A stretch of DNA of 64,000 bases from Trichoplax adhaerens (lineage: Eukaryota > Placozoa > Uniplacotomia > Trichoplacea > Trichoplacidae). The stretch is taken from the NCBI RefSeq assembly GCF_000150275.1, contig NW_002060950.1, forward strand, positions 1,724,106 to 1,788,105, in the 5' to 3' direction. Positions 52,306 through 63,206 of the stretch are shown piece after piece. The first letter of the stretch is position 1; each line of letters begins with the position of its first letter. The notes beneath the pieces were generated by a model, which ran no database searches, was not told the DNA's origin, and saw only the letters and a program-made list of their open reading frames with translations. The translations under genes and the position numbers were made by a program.

Positions 52306-55300
52306 ATGCTTAGAACCGTTGTCCTGAAAAGAGGAAATATTGGCTATGGATTTAGCATTAACAGTAAAGCACCAGCCGTAATTGAAGCAATTGTTAAAGA
52401 TAGTGCTGCTGATTATGCTGCACTACAGGTTGGAGATATTATGTACGAAATTAACGATGTCGAGGTCGACAAGCTACATTACGACAGCATTATACGATTA
52501 ATTACCAATCCAAATGATTCACTAAAATTATTAGTCGAATGTAAAAAGAAGAACCCTCATTTATTACCCTCTGGTACATTTTGGAGTCCTAGGAGAGTCT
52601 CGATCGTTCATGACGTCAAGAAAAATAAAAGATTTCTAGCTGCAAAAAAAAATTTATCAGACTCCAAATCAAAAAGTGATTCCAATATTAAGAATGGTAC
52701 GAACCCATTGCTTGCAGAATTACAGAAAGATTCACTCTTTGCAAAGATGAGAGCTCGTATCAATTCTCAAGAGTCAGACAATGAATACAGCGACAGTGAT
52801 ACAGACTCATCACTACCACCTCCAATGAAAGCATTAACTGTGAACAAGAAAAAGAATGCAGATCAAGATCGAGGTACTAATCGATTTAGTATCACTTATT
52901 CTGCAAGTAAAATACATTCTTCATTAAGTGGGCATTTAGAAAATACAAGTACGGGTGATATGCTCGATGCTGTCATTGTTAAGTTTGTTGGCAGTAGAGC
53001 ATTCACGCATGATGAAAATTTCTATTCTAAATCATTATCGGAAATTCGTGATTGTATGCAAGAATTAAAACAAGATCAAGAAAATCGTTTATTATTGACC
53101 TTATTCCAATTTAGAAATAGTTCAATTTGTATCAAATCTAGCAGTGGCGAAATTAATCAATGTTATAATATTGATCAATTGGCTGTTACTGGAACATGCT
53201 TGGACGACAAACATTTCTTTGGCTTAGTTTTTTGCGATAAGAAAGATGGCGCAAAATCAATCTTTTCATTACATTTATACAAGTGTCTCAGTGTTAAGTG
53301 CAATTATGACCAGGCAGCGCAGCAGTTTCATATCCATCGATCAAAAGTAGAAATACCATCATTACCTCAATCATTGTTGAGAAAGCTTTCAAATTTACAC
53401 ATGCAGTATGCTGATAATAAGCTCAGTGATTGCAAAACTCCAATTATGATTGATAACAATGATTTACCGGAAATGAAAAATAAATATATCAAAATCAGAA
53501 CTGTTCGTTCTGATACTGCTATTGATGATATACCACAACAATTAAATAGCAACGATAAAGTTACTGGAGGGAAAAGATCCAGTAGTCATGTCGTTACTTA
53601 CACTGACAGCGAAAATAATCATCAGAATAAAAGGTTAAAAACAAGGCAAAAAAGTTAGTAAATTTCCATACATTATATTTCGTGCTCATTTCTGTACAGT
53701 AAAACACTTAGTGCAATTCTATTGCAAACGTCTTATTTGATTTACTCTTATAAATTAGGTGAAATTATGCATAATAGCGATCAGTCCGAACAGGTCTCTA
53801 ATCCAATGTCCGACGAAAAGATAAACCAGCAGCCTGATGTAACACCAAGTAAAGATCGCGTTGCAACTTGGAAAACTAAGATTGAACTCTTACTGGTGGA
53901 TCCTGCCGGGATTCGTATATTCTACGTAAGTTTTAATTTATACATTTTATATGCTTTAACATATCTAGCTATCAACAATCTTGCCGGTACTAATTTCATT
54001 GACTCTGTAGGAGTATCTTATGAAAGAACATAGTGAAGAAAATATCTTGTTTTTGCACGCATGCCAGAAATTTAAGAAACTCCCTACAACGGAAATCGCT
54101 GAGGTTAATTTTCAAGGACTTTCGATTTCTATTAGCTCTCTTTTTATCATAAAAGTCGGTATATTATTATCTTATGATCGTTTTGGATATTACTTAACAT
54201 GTATAGATTAAGAAATTCTCATCTGCTATATATCGTACATACTTGGCGGATGATGCAGCTATGCCTATCAATGTCGATTACATTGTATTAAAGACGATCA
54301 GAAAGTATCTGAAATCGCCAAATGTGACTATGTTTGATATGGCTCAAAGACAGGTTTGAATCAACATCTTGAATTACATTATGTAATGTCCAGTATATAT
54401 ACATGTATGATTATGTATAGTGAGAAAATTAAGAAATATTAAGGATATGCTATCAAAATTTTTTGCTTTAGATCATCAATCTATTAAAATTTGATAGTTA
54501 CCAAAGATTTTTAAATTCGGAACTATATAAAACGCTGCTAAGTAAGGAAGCTGAAAAGAAATTAGTCCTAAATAATGAAATTGATGTCCTCATTGATCAT
54601 GTATTCGTGACTACTTCAGTAAGTTTATCCTACTTTTAACATTTCTTACTCTTTTTTCTATAAACTATCATAAGGAGCAAGTACAGAACACTTTAAAATA
54701 TTCGTTATGTATTTGCAAATATAATTCTATTACTATTGTTATGTTCTTCAATAATAAGCTCACTCCGTGAGTAAGATTGATAACCGCATTCTATTATTAG
54801 TTGATCGGTATTTATAGCTACACGAGGTTACACCTCGATACGATTACAGTTTATACTTCGCACTACAATTAGTAACTTATCAGTCCGCCTTTTACAATGT
54901 TATCACCTACTGTATTACAAGTACTACCATACAATCATCATATACGTACATTTATAGTGTTTCCTTTATTTATGCCTTTATGGTTAAGATATCGTATTTA
55001 ATCTATTACGAACTATATATACAACAATTACGCCATTGCATCCTTATATTGAAATGTTACGTATGAATTAACATTTTAATTAGAGTGTACGATATACCGA
55101 TCCGAATAGATAATGTGCGCTTGTTTTAAATTTGTCGATTGATGGATTATAACTGTGTGTCTCTAAAGAGTTTATCGTTTCAACTTTTCTTTCAAATTGA
55201 TCAATTACTTCAAAGCCATAATTAGTAAATTGATCAAGTTGTTTTTAGTCATTATGATCGCAAATGAGTAGATATCAAAAATATTTGAGATTACTGAAAA

Positions 55301-55695
55301 TCGTACTTCAGATTGTGACCTAAAAACTCATTCTATTTTAATTTCTGTAATAGGAAAATTTGAATGCAGATAAGAAGACGAATGAGAACAAAAATTTGAA
55401 AGGTAAATATCGTTTTTAAGCCATTCTTGTTTTATTCAAAGAAGTAGCACTCTTTATTCTTAGTGCTTCTAGTATCTCATTCTTGTATAATTTACATTTA
55501 ATAAAGTCAATAAACCCCCCTCGAAGTTTAATCATTCGCTCAAGCAACGTAAGTTATTTCCTGCGATGGCTTTATTTTAATGCATACTAAGTCCAATATT
55601 TTTAGATACCTCATGTATAACAGCTGACTTTACTGTAAACAGGTATATTCGGAAGGAAAGGTGCTCAAGCTGACAATAAAGAAAATGTTTGCTGA
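52306..55695 (+). CDS. RGS12: RGS12-like regulator with PDZ, PTB and RGS domains
   Basis: Exons 52306-53653, 53759-53925, 54011-54103, 54207-54353, 54472-54618, 55354-55402 and 55643-55695 join in phase to 667 aa. A PDZ domain (about residues 3-80, with GYGFSI and VGDIMYEINDVEV) is followed by a linker, a PTB/PID-like domain (about 218-350, with AVIVKFVGSRAF and KHFFGLVF) and an RGS domain (about 488-610, with RVATWKTKIELLLVDPAG, EHSEENILFLHAC and LLKFDSYQRFL). RGS domains speed GTP hydrolysis on G-alpha; PDZ and PTB parts anchor the protein to receptors or channels. Vertebrate RGS12 continues with Ras-binding domains and a GoLoco motif; here only about 55 residues follow the RGS domain and none is visible. 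The ATG at 52306 is used; the codon at 52297 is TTG. Confidence 0.92.
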
Positions 55696-56845
55696 TAGAA
55701 AATTAGATTGTCTTATAACTACAGATTGTAAATCACTGCGGAATTTTAAACTAATCTTTTACTCAAATTAATTGGCAATTCTTTTAGCTATAAAACTTGT
55801 AAAGTCTTCAAGGTTGTCTATTAAGCCACAATGATTTTATGCCATTAATGAATAGGCAACGTAGTGATTAGCGAAACTCGTTTTACTAATAATCTGTTAG
55901 CAAATCATTAAGCCAGTATAGCTTTATCTCATGCAGTATCATGGTTGATAAATGGCTTATGACATGGTAAATATCATATATTTATGCCTAAGAGATAGAT
56001 CAGTTTTTACAGATATTTTATACGTTTTATGTATCGTTGAGAGTCACACTTTTGTATTGATTATCATATAGTATAGCACTTGGATTGCAAATGATTTTAT
56101 AAGATTTCTCTGATATAATCAACACCTGCCTGGTGAATCATGTAAATTTACTATATTGGTAATAATAAATATATAATAGGTTATAGATCAACTTTATGAA
56201 TAGGCACGATATTGCAGTAGCTGTATTTTTATTTTTATATTGTAATTTTTACTCATATTAATATTAAAAAGTGGATAATACGAATTTGATTCTTCTTGAA
56301 CGACACAATAAATTAATTATATGTTCGAATTTGTATCTATAGCTATGAAACTACTATAGTTGAATCAATTTCACGTATTCTTAAATGTAAAGCCTATTTT
56401 AGCAAACATTGCAAAAATTTTAGAACTAAAATTGTTTGCATGAGATAACGAACAGTGATCTATAAAACAGCTCAATATAAGGCTGCAATAGCATTCTAAA
56501 AATTTCACTGTATAAAGCTTATTTCTTATAGGAAATGTCGTCAATTGATATTGAATATTATCTTATTGGTTTAATTGGAGATTCATCCAAAATGTGTATA
56601 CCTATATTATAATTGTCCAAGCAATGTGGCAACTGCATACACGTTGTCCACGCAGATCACACTGTCTTTTCTTAGAGCAATAAAAATCTTTTTGACGCAA
56701 ATTCAAGAAATTAACATCAGAATTAATTATGCTACTGAGTGTAGACTCGTTTATCCTAGTAGGCATTTATTAATTATAGTCTAATTGTAGTTGTTTTCTA
56801 AACTAATACCCTATGTTATAGGGAGAAAAACAACTGGTTGGAACA
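55696..56845. other. Convergent intergenic region, RGS12-like to HIG1
   Basis: About 1.15 kb of AT-rich sequence between two stop codons. TTTATT at 56766-56771 (AATAAA on the minus strand) lies 75 bases past the HIG1 stop and is a candidate polyadenylation signal. The open stretch at 56575-56784 shows no family features. Confidence 0.45.
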
Positions 56846-57852
56846 CTAATTTTCTTTACCAAAGACAGTTCTTTGACCTGAGACTAAAAGTCCTCCGATT
56901 ACGGCTAAAATAGTGGCGCCTTGGGCCCCAACTCTAGCTCTCATCATCATTTGCGACATTTTCTGATCCCCTCTTCGGAAGTTGACCAAACCATAACTTA
57001 AAGCGACCGTAGTTGCTAACATACCTAAAAATGTCCATTACCAGAATAATAAGCATCTTTTAGTTACGTCTATTTAGCTTGAAAAGCTACCGTGATATAG
57101 TACGTGTAGCATAGTACAGCAATGAAGTGTAAAATCTGATCTTTTGGTAAAGTGCTTTACGGTATTACCAACATCACCAATTTACTGTAAGTTCTCTTCT
57201 ATCTAGCATAACTTTCTTTGATTATAATTATATATGTCGATTGTGCACCTGTACTGCAACATATATAAATGATGACAATTATAATTATCATTTTAGTCGA
57301 CACGGCTACTAACTGTGAGTAGGATAAACAGTTATTATCGCACTATCAATAACGACTGGCGTGCCATCCATGCATTAATAATATTGATTTGATCAAGTAT
57401 CTTTACTACTCATCCTTCATCATTGCCTAATCATTGGGAATTGTTGAATTAATTTTATACGTGCTACCGCACACTTGGCGGTACGCTTGATTAAGGTAAT
57501 AATATGCAGTATTATTATTGTAGAAATGAAGAGAGCATTAACCTAGTGGTACAAAAGGATTTTCTTTAAATTTTCTTAGCAACTTTTGAAAAGGAGTTTC
57601 CTCAATCATTAATGCATTGATATCAGGCTGTGTATTGGGTTGTTTCGCTGCCTCCAAAGCTGATTGTTCTTTAGCTTCTTTTAATGCCTGAAAAGCGGCA
57701 GCTCGTTCCTCAGCCTCTTTAACTAGTGCAGAATTTTGAGCATTTTCGTCGATAGTTTTGCCCTTTTGCCCTTGAAGTATCGCTTCTCTATGGGCGATTG
57801 TTCTGGCATGTCTTTCAGCATCCTTAGCTGGATCTCGTTCAATGCCAACCAT
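56846..57852 (-). CDS. HIG1-domain mitochondrial inner-membrane protein
   Basis: Minus-strand exons 57852-57543 and 57024-56846 join in phase to 162 aa. The C-terminal half is a HIG1 domain: FKENPFVPLGMLATTVALSY, the connecting NFRRGDQKMSQMMMRARVGAQG with the conserved QxMMRxRxxAQG block, and a second hydrophobic helix ILAVIGGLL. HIG1 proteins (HIGD1/HIGD2 in animals, Rcf1/Rcf2 in yeast) assist cytochrome c oxidase and supercomplex assembly. The QMMMRARVGAQG block is closest to HIGD2/Rcf1 types. The N-terminal 95 or so residues are an Ala/Glu/Lys-rich, probably helical extension, longer than in HIGD1A or HIGD2A (about 90-106 aa in total). The start ATG at 57852 is preceded by CTACAG, so a 5' UTR intron is possible. 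It faces MRPL35 head to head. Confidence 0.88.
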
Positions 57853-58152
57853 CGCAGATGTCTGTAGAAATTGCACTGATCTTACGAAACTCCTTCACTT
57901 GATACAAGTAATTAATTCCACTATAGTACAGTACAGTACTATCGTGTTTTGTCGGCTTGCTAATGTGGTCGATACGCTCTCGGTCAATACGGTGCACCGT
58001 AGTATCGTAAACTGGCTGGATTAGACTACAACTCGCTGAGTGTCTTGTGAACGTAAGGTGCCCCATTCACTCTGGTAACAGTACCATGCGTGGTCGCTGA
58101 TCATATTGGGCAAGATTCATCTGGAGATTGTAAATCTTGGAGTAGCTTGGCG
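57853..58152. promoter_or_regulatory. Probable bidirectional promoter, HIG1 / MRPL35
   Basis: Only 300 bases separate the two divergent start codons. The stretch contains a symmetrical ATAGTACAGTACAGTACTAT at about 57923-57942, a small member of the GTAC family. The two genes both encode mitochondrial proteins, which fits shared control. No TATA box is evident. Confidence 0.55.
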
Positions 58153-59401
58153 ATGGCGTCCTTAATCCTGACGGCAATGCGAGGTTCTATCATGAGAAGT
58201 TTAGCCACCTCAGGTAGATTCCATTGTAATGAAATGAAGAGAATGATTTTATTTCAATGATGATGTTGTTGTGTCGTACATTTACGTTTTTCTGCCATAT
58301 TATGAGCAACTTGATCATGGCGTTCAAATAACTCGTTTGAAACAGATTCCGTGTATGCTGTGTATAATAGGATAACTTACAAATGTACATGTGGTTACGA
58401 CTACTTGGAGTACTTTTGAACAATGTGGAAAGAACGCTGAAATGTTTTGTAAATTTGGACATAGTTTGAGTCAAAGTTGATAGCATAGAGGCTTTACTGT
58501 TGTCGGTGTTCTTTCAGTGTTGTAGCGTGTTAGTGCATTGTATGGTTCAACATGCAAAGATGCTAAGTGCTCTTAGCGTAATCGAATGCCTTAGTAAATC
58601 ATGCTGCATAACAGGAATTATCGATAAAAATAATGATTGTACGGGTATATCTGCTCGGATGCCTTATATGTAATTACAATTTGATTCTCGTTGGCTGCAA
58701 GATGCACCCCTTCCATACTTTACTGTAGTAGCGGTAATATAGGACTACCTAGCCAGTTGCAGGGACATTTCAGGATCAATATACGAATAATATCCTTGCA
58801 TCTGCTGCAGATTTGCTTATTTACGATATGTTTTCAATGATTCTAGTACACACTAAATGATTGTATTCTTGCATGCATGCATCTAGTAGGCAGTAGCTAA
58901 TAAATGCTAATGATCTTTCAATGAAATTTCTCACTTGTTTGCATGTATTTTTCAGCTTGTAGATATAGCACATTACCATCTTTTACGTCACAAATGATGC
59001 CTAAGGGATGGCTACCCGGTCATTCTAATATTGCCAGTTTAAAATTGATTTCATATCGTTCGTATCAAAGCATTCCGCAAACCTACGCATCGAATGGCCG
59101 TCCGAATCTATTTCTATTCAACTCAATATGGAGGAACAATACTTTCAATCCGATAGGAAAGCAACCCAATCGTAGCATTGTCGTGTACAGCAAAAAAGGG
59201 AAAAGGAAAACCGTTAAAGCTGTTGTCAAGAGATTTAAAATGCTCGGTAGTGGTAAAATTAAGCGTTGGAAATGTGGTAGACGTCACTTGGCTTTAAGCA
59301 AATCGAAAAAGAACCGCCGACATCTAAGAAAGCCTACTTTTTGCAGTAATAAGCAGGCAAAGTTATTGAAACAAATGGTCAATCAAAAGAAATGGCGTTA
59401 A
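58153..59401 (+). CDS. MRPL35: Mitochondrial ribosomal protein bL35m
   Basis: Exons 58153-58213 and 58956-59401 join in phase to 168 aa; human MRPL35 is 188 aa. Exon 1 encodes a typical mitochondrial targeting start (MASLILTAMRGSIMRSLATS, rich in Arg, Ser and Leu, without acidic residues). The conserved L35 core, YSKKGKRKTVKAVVKRFKML, begins near residue 102 and is followed by a highly basic RRHLALSKSKKNRRHLRK segment. The protein belongs to the mitochondrial large ribosomal subunit. An in-frame ATG at 58943 spans the acceptor (TTTTTCAG) and would give a start without the targeting sequence, so the two-exon model is preferred. Which of the in-frame ATGs in exon 1 (58153, 58177, 58192) is used is uncertain. 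Confidence 0.9.
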
Positions 59402-59618
59402 TGCGATCCATAGCTCAAAGCATCTGTTATTATTACTACAATTGCATTCTATCTTGTATCTTCAAATCGGAAGATAAACTCAGATACAGAGTACTTTGCT
59501 TTAGATTTGCTTCATTTAATAATTATGCAACTCTGTACAAAAGTTAATGTATCTAATTACTGAATTGAGGAAAATATACTGTATAAACTGCCTTTGGTTT
59601 ACACTAGGTGAAAGTGTA

Positions 59619-59624
59619 AATAAA
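59619..59624 (+). terminator. Candidate MRPL35 polyadenylation signal
   Basis: An AATAAA hexamer 218 bases after the MRPL35 stop codon. Confidence 0.35.
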
Positions 59625-60053
59625 ATTTCAAGTGCTCCACATGTACTCGATTGTGAGATTCATCGATTGCATCCATTTCGTTTTCAGCGCACGTATGTCG
59701 GTCTATATTCTATATACTGTAAGTTCTACTCATCTATATACACGTAGTCTGGTTTCAAGATCAGATTGAAACGTATTGGATATGAAGTATGAGAGTGAGA
59801 ACCACATGGATGCAATAGTTGGTCCATGACGATATTGTTTGTTGAGAAGGACTTTCTCTCTATTCATTATGCTTCAATATGACTGCAAGGTAGTCGGCAG
59901 TTTGTGGATGCTATTTGTCTATCATCGTCATCAGAAAATTTATGAGTGCAACTGCATGATATTCTTGAATCGTTTGTAAGCGGTTGTTGTAACCGATAAT
60001 TTGAAAACATTGTGTCTCGATCAAGCTTATCCATGGCAACAAATTGAACTACC

Positions 60054-60085
60054 AATACTGAGTGAACAAGTGTTCACTCAGTATT
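60054..60085. repeat. Perfect 15-base inverted repeat
   Basis: Arms AATACTGAGTGAACA (60054-60068) and its exact reverse complement (60071-60085) are separated by two bases. It can form a near loop-free hairpin or cruciform. Confidence 0.95.
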
Positions 60086-60479
60086 AGTAACAGCAAGCTT
60101 TCAATCCAACGTTTGAGGTATAGGCTTGCAAAACGCTTGACCATTGCGGATCAAGGTGAAAGAACGACTGCTACAAAAGCTGTCGTCAAAATGCATCAAA
60201 CTCGTTCTACGCTTGGCTAAAACCGCTCTACACATGCATTACTACCTCACTGAAGACACGAATTTATATCCTCTAAAACGAGTGGACTTGTACGTCCGCT
60301 GATCGACTTGGAGCATCAACTAATGTGATTACAGCTACAGTAACTCCATAAGCATACGTATAAACTCTTGATAGTGCTACATATCCGAAAATGATTGAAA
60401 AGATGGCGCAAAACCAATGCGATGGTAAAGCCTGTTTCTAGACCTGGCTGTTTGATAGCGTATGCCAGCATCGACGTTG

Positions 60480-61440
60480 CAATCAACGGTACAGTGCACA
60501 GTACCTAGTACCGAACACCATACCGTAGCCCTTGATTGTAGCATTTCGATTCAATACAGTACCGATTGACACGCACGTACACTCGTACAGTGCTCAGGAG
60601 TCACGTGTACTGTACACTGTACAGTACTGTGGGTCAGGTTGACGACTTCAGTCTTGACGTTGACGTCCTAGGCAAAACAATTAACTGGGCGTACAGTACT
60701 ATACCATACAGTACACAGTACGGTTGTTACTGTACTGTACTGTACAGTGTACAGTACAGTACAGTACAGTACAGTGATTTTCCACTTGGTACTGTATTTT
60801 TAGTACAGTCACAGTACTGTACAACTCAACTAGTTACACAGTTTTGTATAAGCAAACCCATTCCCTCACCATAGCGTGACAACAACAGTTGATACGTACC
60901 GGTACTCCACTATGGCACTGGTGTGCCTGTACTGAGGCTGTACAGTACTGTACAATGTACTGTATGTTTATTTATGCAAAACAATTAACTGAGTACTGTA
61001 CTGTACAGTACGTACTGTACAGTAGTGTACTGTACAGTACAGTACTGTAATTTTCCACTTAGTACTGTATTTTTAGTACTGTACAACTTGTACTGTAGTT
61101 ACACAGTTTTGTATAGGCAAACCCATTCCCTCACCATAGCGTGACAACAGCAGTTGATACGTACCGGTACTCCACTATGGCACTGGTGTGCCTGTACTGA
61201 GGCTGTACTGTACACCTGTACTGTATGTTTATTTATGCAAAACAATTAACTGAGTACAGTACTTACTGTACAGTAGGGTACTGTAATTTTCCACTTAGTA
61301 CTGTATTTTTAGTACTGTACAACTAGTTACACAGTTTTGTATAGGCAAACCCATTCTCTAACTATAGCGGGACGACAACAGTTGATACGTACCGGTACTC
61401 CACTATGGCTGGCACTGGTACAGGTAGGATGTTTATTTAC
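60480..61440. repeat. GTAC palindrome array with tandem 261-304-base units
   Basis: Three units begin GCAAAACAATTAACTG at 60672, 60976 and 61237. Each continues with a run of GTACTGTAC / GTACAGTAC words, then TTTTCCACTT-GTACTGTATT, CACAGTTTTGTATA-GCAAAC and GTTGATACGTACCGGTACTC. The GTAC runs vary in length while the spacer text is nearly constant, which suggests slippage within the runs and unequal exchange between units. Confidence 0.9.
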
Positions 61441-63206
61441 ACAGTAGCAAGGAAGGTTGAATTGATTGTTGGTCAAAATCGCTTGACCTGCCATAACTTG
61501 AATCCCACTGCAAACGTCCACTTGGACTTGCTTTCATTCCTTTGAATTTTTTTTCACTAAGAAATCAATTCTTGATAGTGTTGAAGACAGACAACAGTCG
61601 TCGAGATTCATAGAAACCAAATTCTATTTGGCTTATTCGTCCAAGGATAGGATGTGGCTGTAAGAAAAAAAAACCAAAATTGCCTTCGTCTAAGAGAAAA
61701 TCAACTTGTAGTCGACGCACTCAACATTAATTGATCGAAGCATCGTTGAAATTTTTCTTTCATCACGGTACCACTCACCGACGTCGCAGTCTCTGATCGC
61801 AATCACTTGATTACTCAGTCAGTAAAATTCATTTCTCGCAGTTGTTGACTGTCTATATTCTCTGTGACACAGCAGATTAGAATTATTTGTAAGAAGCGAC
61901 GAAAACCAATTCAATTCATGAAATACGCGTACTAGAAAAACTTTCAATAACATCATCCAAAGACTTCTCCACAGCGTTTCTACTCTATTACTAGAGGACT
62001 ACATTATTGCTCAATACCTATTTGGTAGGAGGTGCAAACGTTGCCACTGTGTCAAGTTGAAAAATAACCATGTTAAAAGTCAAGCAGTGGATTCAGCCGC
62101 CAAAGGTAATAAGACTAGAAAGTTGATTTTGCATATCTGTCATACTGTACAAATAGGCAATTGATGGACTATTGCATAGTGTCCTTGTACTCTATGGTAT
62201 CCATGTCCAAAGTTTTCACCAGTCAAGAGGCAGGAAATGTCTTATCAGTATTCCTTTTTGTTGACTACTGACTACTTGTATGAAAATTGCGTTACCGTAC
62301 AAGACAAGCGTATGATATCGTCTTACTCTTCTTGCTCTATCGACTCTCACACAGTGTGCTTAAGGAATACCAAAATGAATTTTAATGCCGTAGTCCACCA
62401 GTCAAGGAAATTGTCTTACTTGTTTAAAAATACAGTAGTGGCTTGATTGGATCATAAATCGTTGGTACTGTACTTTACAGCAGTTCTGCGGACTATAGGG
62501 GATATATTGTGTGCTTGTTATTGATGGAAAGTCTGTCATATCATCATCGCTATGTACGGTAAATAGTAAACAGTATCGAAATACCGACATCAATTTCCAT
62601 TCTAAGCATTCTATGAATAAGTTTCTGAGTTGTATCTATTTCAATCATTGAACTACGTAGTATTAACAGAGTGGCCAAAAAAATCACGACGTTTTTCCTT
62701 CAGCTATACTCTACCGACGTAGACAAGTCGTTATGAAACCATCCTGTCATTGAATGTCTTAACTGGCCTCGTTTTTACTACTCAATAGTCGATAATATCA
62801 CTGCAGTGGGTATCGTACCTAAAACACTCGTTTGTATAAGTAATAAGTGAGTGATAATACAACAATAAAATCATGATGGAATCGATAGCGGTATCTAGGT
62901 ATTGGTATCCCCATTAAAATATAAATATAAACCTTCATATCATTATTCAGTCCGTAATGTGATATACTAGTCAATGCACGATAATTGCAGCTTAAATGTT
63001 GGTGGATGAAATGTTTCTTCTTGAGTTGGTGTCTACATATTGATACAATCTAATAATTCTTTCAATATGATGTAACTATGATAAGGAGCCGAATGATATA
63101 CCACCATAACAATATCGGATAACTTGCGTAATACACAGCTATAGCGATATAATTTTACTGTTAATTAAAAGAATTTGATATAAGATATCTTTAAATTACG
63201 CAATAG
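61441..63206. other. Intergenic region and unseen first exon of LST2
   Basis: About 1.8 kb without a recognised exon. The LST2 gene that follows needs an upstream exon carrying the start codon (the family begins with a short F-R-K-W-L type segment); I could not find it here with confidence, so it may be tiny or diverged. Confidence 0.4.

Larger units (their letters stand above)
59402..60470. other. Intergenic region downstream of MRPL35
   Basis: It holds the MRPL35 3' UTR and a 32-base palindrome (60054-60085). No exon was recognised. Confidence 0.45.

Noticed and set aside
57853-57876. Longer N-terminus for the HIG1 protein
   Set aside because: The codon at 57874-57876 is GTG on the minus strand; the first ATG is 57852, and a CTACAG in between looks like a UTR acceptor.
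58943-58955. ATG at 58943 as the MRPL35 start
   Set aside because: It lies inside the intron before TTTTTCAG; splicing from 58213 keeps phase and adds a targeting sequence. Kept as a minor alternative.
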